From the NCBI GenBank assembly GCA_023078555.1, contig CM041202.1, positions 310,001-374,000 of the forward strand: DNA of 64,000 nucleotides, in the 5' to 3' direction. Shown piece by piece: positions 62,744-64,000 of this stretch. Below the pieces are notes generated by a model. The model was not told the origin of the DNA. It did no database searches and was given only the letters and a program-made list of their open reading frames with translations. Origin of the DNA: Ulva prolifera (taxonomy: Eukaryota; Chlorophyta; Ulvophyceae; Ulvales; Ulvaceae). Position numbers and translations under genes: made by a program. Position 1 is the stretch's first letter, and every line of letters begins with the position of its first letter.

Positions 62744-62995
62744 GGCCGCACCGGCATGCATGTGCAGTGAGGCGGCGAGCGAAGGGGCCGCATCGGCATG
62801 CATGTGCAGTGAGGCGGCGAGCGAAAGGGCCGCACCGGCATGCATGTGCAGCGAGGCGGCGAGCGAAGGGGCCGCATCGGCATGCATGTGCAGTGAGGCG
62901 GCGAGCGAAGGGGCCGCACCGGCATGCATGTGCAGCGAGGCTGCGAGCGAAAGGGCCGCACCGGCATGCATGTGCAGCGAGGCGGCGAGCGAAGG
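62744..62995. repeat. 42-bp minisatellite, six units, in unit B
   Basis: The unit starts GGCCGCACCGGCATGCATGT and ends GCGGCGAGCGAAGG; starts are at 62744, 62786, 62828, 62870, 62912 and 62954. Units differ at two or three positions. On the minus strand one frame reads FARRLAAHACRCGP repeatedly, directly after the kinase lid exon. Confidence 0.95.
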
Positions 62996-64000
62996 GGCCA
63001 GCACCGGCATGGTCCTGGCGCCGCAGCACCCGCAGCATCGCGAGGGCCTGCTGCTCCACCGACAACGGCGCATCGACACCGGGCACGTCGGATGCAGAAC
63101 GCTCTGCTGTGGAGGGCGTGGCTGCGGACGCCGGAGGCGCTGCATTGAAGGCTGAGGCGTTCTCGGTGTCGGTCAACAGCACCGTGAGCACCCGGCACTG
63201 GATCTTCGCCGCCGTGTCCTCCCAGGTGCCTGCCCCATTGCACATCAGTTCGGACCGCCTGGTTGCCGCTGTTAGTCTCCCTCGGGGTTCCTGATCATCG
63301 CGTGCACGGCAACTGTGCCACACGGCGGGGCGGCAGAGGTGGGCGACATTGACCAGGGTGAAGCATGGGGCTGTTGACAGACTGGGACATTCGTGTGAGT
63401 CTGCAAGTAGCAGGAGCAAACCTCTCGGGCAGTCAAGGAGATTTCTGTCTGCCAGGACCACTGTTGTGTGACCGCCTCCGCGCTGTGTGAGCGCCTGGGA
63501 CTTGACATCTGTCCAAAAGTGCCTGCGCCGTTGTTTGGCAGCACGTTACTACAAACGTGGACCACATGGTACTTGCTGGGCTTCGGTCTGCGCGCCAGGG
63601 CTTCACAGACCGCAGTTTTGCCAGATCCAGGTATAGAGATGAACGCGACGGCAATCGTGGGGTCTTTGCCCTCGACAGGGATGCGGCGCGAGGTGCCCCT
63701 CACTGAGGCTTTCCTGTGCGTCTTTCCTTCCTTCTATCAATGCAGAGGCAGGCACCGCAAATCAAGTCTGACGTCAGAAATTTGCGTGGACCAACATCGA
63801 CCTGGTACCGTGCAATGCGGGCACACTTGTTGTGCGGCAGGTGTGCAATGAGCACGTCTGTATCCAGGATACACGACCTGCTGGAGACTAGCGATGTGCT
63901 GATGAGGGATGCCACCACAGACCCATTACTGATCATCGTGTCCCAGCATGGCAGATCAACGTGAAGACTCCCCCCCCCAGCAATCTGGCCTGGATAAGGC

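Larger units (their letters stand above)
61059..63936 (-). pseudogene. kinase-CPD paralogue, unit B, broken
   Basis: It starts ATG at 63936 (MISNGSVVASLISTSLVSSR). The kinase exon has DPTIAVAFISIPGSGKTAVC, a better P-loop than unit A. The acidic GDD is replaced (VCSNVLPN), and the spacing to TTVVLADRNLLDCP is seven bases shorter than in A, which breaks the frame. The lid exon is clear (VLTVLLTDTENASAF; QALAMLRVLRRQDHAG). The CPD part has the first motif as YDITLRHGRDG (His changed to Asp, codon GAT) followed by DSPVEVVDTGSDVMLAGSAP, and the second as YPSHITMYVACGAEIV (His kept). A duplicated GTGGCCACCTC-like stretch near 62.2 kb causes a further shift, and a 22-bp array with a TGA in one phase interrupts the linker. 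It is probably not translated as one protein. Confidence 0.6.

Overview
This window is nuclear DNA from a eukaryote, most probably a green alga. Genes are split by GT..AG introns, usually with a (T)GCAG acceptor, and exons are richer in G+C than the DNA around them. The set includes a plant-type 15-cis-zeta-carotene isomerase (Z-ISO), a plastid-type YacP/NYN protein and an EDS5-like MATE carrier. Four genes (WD40, NYN, Z-ISO, ERG28) have TGTAA about 130-215 bases past the stop, the poly(A) signal known from chlorophytes. I cannot name the species. No tRNA, rRNA or CRISPR was found.

Layout. 1.0-5.6 kb (-): a TPR plus WD40 gene whose intron starts with an uninterrupted C40 tract. 7.8-8.8 kb: a decayed hAT DNA transposon with perfect terminal inverted repeats and an 8-bp target duplication. 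9.7-12.0 kb (-): NYN/YacP gene. 13.0-15.0 kb (+): small TPR protein. 18.0-18.6 kb (-): unknown 109-residue protein. 20.3-23.5 kb (+): Z-ISO. 24.4-24.8 kb (-): ERG28. 27.1-27.5, 29.0-30.1 and 37.6-38.8 kb (-): three ubiquitin-like loci, two of them paired with a conserved Cys-containing domain I do not recognise. 32.0-37.2 kb: an intact, very young Ty1/copia element. 43.2-44.9 kb (+): secreted protein with a (TG)n intron. 45.8-50.1 kb (-): MATE carrier. 53.1-63.9 kb (-): a tandem cluster of four (possibly five) paralogous units related to the kinase plus cyclic phosphodiesterase (CPD) half of plant tRNA ligase.

The most unusual part is this last cluster. One unit (55.9-58.5 kb) keeps the kinase P-loop, but its second 2H histidine is tyrosine. 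The neighbouring unit keeps the second histidine and has lost the first, and its reading frame is broken by a frameshift and a 22-bp minisatellite. A third unit has a stop codon and frameshifts. The cluster looks like a duplicated two-unit block in which copies are decaying or being repurposed. The second point of interest is the ubiquitin-like family, including one 76-residue copy that ends in RGC instead of RGG and has lost Lys48 and Lys63.

Much of the rest (about 5.7-7.7, 16.4-18.0, 18.7-20.3, 25-27, 30-32 and 38.9-43.2 kb) is intergenic sequence or introns that I could not assign. Exon limits come from reading splice sites and matching phase by eye, without transcripts.
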